A stretch of DNA of 24,357 nt from a virus: the IMG/VR virus record IMGVR_UViG_3300027759_000410, positions 1 to 24,357 of that record. One strand, given 5' to 3'. The notes under the pieces are model-generated. The model was not told where the DNA came from. It did no database searches and was given only the letters and a program-made list of their open reading frames with translations. Shown here piece by piece: positions 20,156 through 24,357 of this stretch. Numbering within the stretch: position 1 is the first letter of the stretch; each line of letters opens with the position of its first letter. Both the position numbers and the translations under genes were made by a program.

Positions 20156-22922
20156 AATTCAACTATCAAATGGCTATCTTGACGTAAAGGAAGGTACTGC
20201 ATTCCCTTTGAACTTCTCAATCGGTGATATCCGTGACCTCACGAAGCGTACCGGTACGTTTTCCAAGACTATCACATTGGTTGGAAGTAAGAACAACCAT
20301 AACCTCCTTGGACATCATTACGATGTAAATATTGAGGAGGGTACATTCAACATCAACACCATCACGAGATGCACCGTACTTCAGAACGATGTGCCAATCA
20401 TGGAGGATGCATTGCTTCAGTTAGTCAATGTTCGCAAATCTCAGATGACCGATGCATATGAGCAGATGGTTGAGTACGATGTCCTGGTGAAAGATACTCA
20501 GTGCGAATTTTACACCGCGATCACCAACAAGGAATTGACTGATTTGGACTTCAGTGATTTGAATCACATCTTCGGTACCGATACGATATACAACTCATTC
20601 AACAATACCGTGGTGGATGGATACAAATACCTTCTCCCATACAAGAATGCTTTGGAGTATTCAGTGAACGAGCTGAAACCTGCAATATATGCGAAGACAT
20701 ACTTTGACCGTATCTTCTCGAATGCAGGATTCACATACGAATGGAGTGGCTTGAGTGCTGCACATTTCGACAAATTACTCATCCCTTACAATGGGGATGT
20801 CAATAACTTTGATTATAACGATTACTTGGTTGAGGCATCCAATACATGGACCACATCCTATACTCAACCGAGTGGATTGAACGTTACCTTCTCAGAGCCA
20901 ATCACCGGATGGACTGAGATAACCGATGTACAATCATTATTCAATCCAACAACCGCACAATATTCCACACCATTCACATCTAATGCAGCAGCAGGACAAT
21001 ACTATCAATGGAAGATATCGATTGCAGGAAATTTGATTCTTGATAATAACTATTCACAAACCGCAGTATTGGCTCCATTGGTTGGTGGCTCAGCTGCATT
21101 CAATAGATATCGAGTATTCGCAAAAGTAAATGTGGCAGGATATGGAAATGGTGCAGTATATAGCGAGGGAGTAACAATCGAATACACACCTGGCTCACCT
21201 CTTCCAATTGGCAACACAGTAATTCAATCACTTTCAGCAACATTGGACTTTAACGCGTTATTTAATACCGCAGTGGGAACACCAGTTATCAATGCCTCTG
21301 ATATTCAAATCATGAGCATTGGAGTTGAGGTTGTTCCATGCCTTGATGCTGTGGGTACCATTCCAAGTAACTTACTTAATTTATGGGTGGGTAGCACTTC
21401 GGGATATGCTCAAGTGGATGTCATCCTTGACTTGTCATCAATCAATATTCAGGTCCTTCCATCAGACAATATCCAAGTAATCGGTGGAATCCAAGAGGTG
21501 AATGATTTCATTCCTCTCAAGATTAAGCAATCGGACTTCGTGAAGTCAATCTTTCAAATGTACAATATTTATGTTGAGGTGGATACTGATCAACCTAACA
21601 AATTAACTTTTCGCCATCGTGATGAGTTCTATGATTCGGGTGCGGAAAAGGATTGGACATATAAACTGATGAAGGATAAGGAGCAGAATTTGATGTTTCT
21701 TCCGGATGTCACTAACAAGAAATTAAAGCTAACATACAAATCGGATACCGATTCAGCCAATGTGGTGTACACTCAAATGACTGATGAGATATATGGGCAG
21801 ATTGAGTACACCTTTGACAATGAATATGTCAAGGATACCGATACCAAGGAGTTGATATTCTCACCAACACCAGTGACACAAACACCATTTGGAGCGATTG
21901 TGCCAATGATTAGCGGTCAAGCTCCCAAAACAAATATCCGTATTTGTTATGATGGAGGGCAACAGTCATGTAACTCATGGAATCTGATTGCATATGGAAG
22001 CACTGGATTGTATGGCATTCAGGAATATCCTGCAATTGGTCACTTTGACAATCCATTGACACCAACATTTGACATAAACTTTGGTACTTGTGACTATTAT
22101 TTTTACCAAGTTCCAACATTAACCGCGAACAACCTATACAATTTGTATTGGAGGAGAACAGTCAACCAAATCAATGTCGGGAAAATGCTCACCGCATATT
22201 TCGATTTGAGAGAAGATGACATCCAAACATTGCTATTGAATGACAAGATTCGCATCGACAACTCATGGTGGAACATCAACCAAGTGATTGACTACGATGC
22301 GAACACATCATCACCAACCAAAGTCGAATTGATTTCAGTTGACTCGGATATTGAATTGGCACCATTCCAAACAAGACCAGGAACAACAACGGGAGGAAAT
22401 GTCATCAATGATGCAATCACCAATGTGCTACGATCAGCAACGACAAGCAACAACACTGTATTGAATGGAGCTGATGTGATTATCAGAGGTCAAGGGAATT
22501 CAGCTCTTCCCAATGTGAGAGGATTAATCATTGGAGATAGTCAAACATTAGACCAGGATGGAATCATCACACCTCGAATCAATGGTATATTAACATCGGA
22601 TGCACTAATCGGATACAAGAAATATACTACTCTTTTGAGTCAAGTGGGCACATCTGCACCAACTGCAATCATCTTTGAGAATGCTTTGACTGCAATCACC
22701 TGGACTCGCACCGCTCAAGGTGAGTATCTTGGCACACCATTGATTCCATTGGATACATTGACTACCTTTGTAACTATTGGAAACACTGAACATGATTATC
22801 TCGCAACCGCATACATCAACACTGATGGCAATGTGGTGGTGAGAACAACCAAAACATCCAACCATCAACATACCGATGGGAGGCTTAATTATTCACCCTT
22901 AGAAATCCGAACATATGAGTAA
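20148..22922 (+). CDS. Large tail-tip/baseplate protein (Tal-like position)
   Basis: At 924 residues this is the longest complete gene here. The N-terminus (FPLNFSIGDIRDLTKRTGTF, then SKTITLVGSKNN) is a pattern recurring in Bacteroidetes phage tail proteins. The middle is long and beta-rich. The last 160 residues look like a fibre-type end: repeats of short strands around VLNGADVIIRGQGN, then LLSQVGTSAPTAIIFENAL and TATAYINTDGN-like decoration. A Tal-like tip protein binding fibres is the best guess. No peptidase motif is seen. It overlaps both neighbours by eight bases. Confidence 0.6.
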   Translation: MVRIQLSNGYLDVKEGTAFPLNFSIGDIRDLTKRTGTFSKTITLVGSKNNHNLLGHHYDVNIEEGTFNINTITRCTVLQNDVPIMEDALLQLVNVRKSQMTDAYEQMVEYDVLVKDTQCEFYTAITNKELTDLDFSDLNHIFGTDTIYNSFNNTVVDGYKYLLPYKNALEYSVNELKPAIYAKTYFDRIFSNAGFTYEWSGLSAAHFDKLLIPYNGDVNNFDYNDYLVEASNTWTTSYTQPSGLNVTFSEPITGWTEITDVQSLFNPTTAQYSTPFTSNAAAGQYYQWKISIAGNLILDNNYSQTAVLAPLVGGSAAFNRYRVFAKVNVAGYGNGAVYSEGVTIEYTPGSPLPIGNTVIQSLSATLDFNALFNTAVGTPVINASDIQIMSIGVEVVPCLDAVGTIPSNLLNLWVGSTSGYAQVDVILDLSSINIQVLPSDNIQVIGGIQEVNDFIPLKIKQSDFVKSIFQMYNIYVEVDTDQPNKLTFRHRDEFYDSGAEKDWTYKLMKDKEQNLMFLPDVTNKKLKLTYKSDTDSANVVYTQMTDEIYGQIEYTFDNEYVKDTDTKELIFSPTPVTQTPFGAIVPMISGQAPKTNIRICYDGGQQSCNSWNLIAYGSTGLYGIQEYPAIGHFDNPLTPTFDINFGTCDYYFYQVPTLTANNLYNLYWRRTVNQINVGKMLTAYFDLREDDIQTLLLNDKIRIDNSWWNINQVIDYDANTSSPTKVELISVDSDIELAPFQTRPGTTTGGNVINDAITNVLRSATTSNNTVLNGADVIIRGQGNSALPNVRGLIIGDSQTLDQDGIITPRINGILTSDALIGYKKYTTLLSQVGTSAPTAIIFENALTAITWTRTAQGEYLGTPLIPLDTLTTFVTIGNTEHDYLATAYINTDGNVVVRTTKTSNHQHTDGRLNYSPLEIRTYE

Positions 22923-24357
22923 TGAAGTAGCAATTGACTTGACGTTGAATGGGGTATCCTCCCTTAAAACTCAATTAAGACAATTAAAGGCAGAGATTGC
23001 CAATGCAACTGATCCAACTCAGATGGCTGCACTCGCACAACAAGCGGGAGAGGTATCGGATAGGATTAAGGATGCGAATGATGCAGTGAATGTATTCGCC
23101 TCAGGCTCTAAATTTGAGCAGATATCCAATTCATTTGGTGGCATCAAGGATTCAATCATGTCATTGGATTTTGAAGAGGCAGCACAAAAAGCTCAGACCT
23201 TCCAAAAAGTAATGGGATCAATTGGCAAAGCTGAGATAACAACTGCAATCAAAGGTATTGGTAAAACAGTGTCAACACTTGGTGCCACATTCGTGAAGCT
23301 CGGTGCTCAGATATTAGCCAATCCAATCTTCCTATTGGCTGCGGTTATCACTGCAATCATTGGAGCAATTGTTTTGTTCTTGAAAAAGATTGGAGTCCTG
23401 GATGATGTACTTGCTGCGCTCATGGCTCCCATAAATATCCTAATTGATGGATTTAAGGAGTTGACTGATTGGATTGGATTGACATCATATGCTGCGGAAG
23501 AGAATGCAGAGAAGATTGGCAAAGCGAATGAGAAAGCAATCGAGTCATCCAAGAAACGCGTCACAACTATTGGTGACAATTACGACATCGAGATTGCAAG
23601 AGCTAAGGCAGCAGGAAAAGATACCACTCAACTTGAATTGGACAAATCAAAAGCACTTGAAAAAGAGGCGATATACCGCAGACAAAAAGCTCAAGAGGAA
23701 TACAATGCATTGAATAAGGTTGCCAATGCTGATAACATGGAGAAACGCAAGAAGCTCCGCGAACAAATCACCGCAGAGAATGACATCATCAAGGCAGGAA
23801 GAAAAGACCGTACGTTGATTGCAATCGCTGATGATGCAGAGGAAAAAGCAAAGGCAGATGCTGCGAAAGAAAAAGCGAAGGCAGATGCTGAGGCAAAAGC
23901 GAAGGCATACAAGGATGGAGTGAAAGCTATCCAGGCAGAGATTGCCACTGCCAACAAGCTAGTGGTTGACTCAACCAAAACTCAAACTCAAAAAGAGATT
24001 GATGATACCGTTGCCAAATATGACAAGCTAATTGCTGAGGCGAAGAAATACAAGCAGGATGTGACCGCATTGGAAACCGCCAAAAATCTTGAGGTGAATA
24101 ATATTCGCAAGGCAGATGGAGCGAATGAGGAAACAGTGCAGATTGAAAGTGCAGCGAAAGCGGTCACTAGAATAGTAGCATCAAACAATCAAAAACTTCA
24201 ATTGCAAGGTGAGGCAAATATGGCTTCATTTAAAGATTTAAAGGCATACAATGATGCAGTGGCTCAAGCGGACCAAGAACTTGCCGATGCTAAATTGGGA
24301 GCGGTCAAAGGAACGCTCGATGCAATTGGATCACTTGCCGGAGAGAATAAAAAAGTA
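22915..24357 (+). CDS. Tail tape measure protein (3' truncated by window edge)
   Basis: The frame stays open for 481 codons to the last base. The start MSNEVAIDLTLNGVSSL overlaps the previous gene by eight bases. The opening (SLKTQLRQLKAEIANATDPTQ) is typical of tape measures. A hydrophobic segment lies at about residues 132-156 (ILANPIFLLAAVITAIIGAIVL), and a long Ala/Lys/Glu coiled coil follows (about 190-345 and on). The protein would set tail length and be ejected with the DNA, where its hydrophobic part can enter the host membrane. The remainder of the gene lies beyond the window. Confidence 0.82.
   Translation, partial: MSNEVAIDLTLNGVSSLKTQLRQLKAEIANATDPTQMAALAQQAGEVSDRIKDANDAVNVFASGSKFEQISNSFGGIKDSIMSLDFEEAAQKAQTFQKVMGSIGKAEITTAIKGIGKTVSTLGATFVKLGAQILANPIFLLAAVITAIIGAIVLFLKKIGVLDDVLAALMAPINILIDGFKELTDWIGLTSYAAEENAEKIGKANEKAIESSKKRVTTIGDNYDIEIARAKAAGKDTTQLELDKSKALEKEAIYRRQKAQEEYNALNKVANADNMEKRKKLREQITAENDIIKAGRKDRTLIAIADDAEEKAKADAAKEKAKADAEAKAKAYKDGVKAIQAEIATANKLVVDSTKTQTQKEIDDTVAKYDKLIAEAKKYKQDVTALETAKNLEVNNIRKADGANEETVQIESAAKAVTRIVASNNQKLQLQGEANMASFKDLKAYNDAVAQADQELADAKLGAVKGTLDAIGSLAGENKKV

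Noticed and set aside
23489-23713. A + strand open frame of 74 codons inside the tape measure
   Set aside because: It lies in another frame of the long tape measure coding region and is very Arg/Lys-rich, as expected of a shifted reading of Lys/Ala codons.

Overview
This window looks like about 24 kb of a tailed, probably siphovirus-like, phage or prophage genome of a Bacteroidetes (Flavobacteriia-like) host. Every credible gene reads on the + strand, and genes are tightly packed, many sharing ATGA start/stop overlaps. The host guess rests on four things: several intergenic promoters fit the Bacteroidetes pattern TTTG...TAnnTTTG; starts lie in A-rich rather than Shine-Dalgarno-rich leaders; the recombination set includes a DUF3127-type SSB; and the tail fibre carries the LGVGTSSPSEKL and LPPRMTT motifs common in Bacteroidetes surface proteins. 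No integrase, CI-type repressor, tRNA or rRNA gene or CRISPR array is visible, and both ends cut through genes, so lifestyle and genome size cannot be settled.

Layout. (1) 1-3618, head and connector: the 3' part of a major capsid protein, a tail-tube-like protein, a small unknown, a portal and a connector-like protein. (2) 3615-5842, lysis: holin, GH108 endolysin, a candidate unimolecular spanin, then a calcineurin-like phosphoesterase. (3) 5843-6176, a repeat-rich gap ending in a strong Bacteroidetes promoter. (4) 6177-7833, an early operon of tiny proteins ending in a winged-helix protein and a DnaA domain IV-like protein. (5) 7834-8157, a gap with GGTACACATT iterons around an AT-rich tract, a promoter and a structured leader; this is my best replication-origin candidate. 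(6) 8158-13106, replication and recombination: primase-helicase, VRR-NUC nuclease, ERF annealing protein, lambda-exonuclease-like nuclease and SSB. (7) 13078-15370, small accessory genes: HTH protein, MazG-like protein, membrane protein, sigma-like HTH protein and HAD phosphatase. (8) 15373-16939, small and large terminase. (9) 16969-24357, tail: fibre, two small proteins, two large baseplate/tail proteins and the start of the tape measure.

How it works together. The primase-helicase probably starts replication at the iteron region with help from the DnaA-like protein, and the host polymerase copies DNA because no polymerase is seen here. ERF, exonuclease and SSB form a single-strand annealing recombination set, with the VRR-NUC protein as a likely junction or branch nuclease. 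The sigma-like protein just before the terminase is a candidate late-gene activator. Holin, endolysin and spanin attack the inner membrane, wall and outer membrane in turn, which implies a Gram-negative host.

The structural gene order is unusual: terminase is followed by fibre and baseplate genes, then the tape measure, while capsid precedes portal. The main points of interest are the iteron/DnaA-like region, the interleaved hairpins ahead of the primase, the ATACG helical-phase repeats, the candidate u-spanin, and a small cassette bounded by an exact 22-bp direct repeat.
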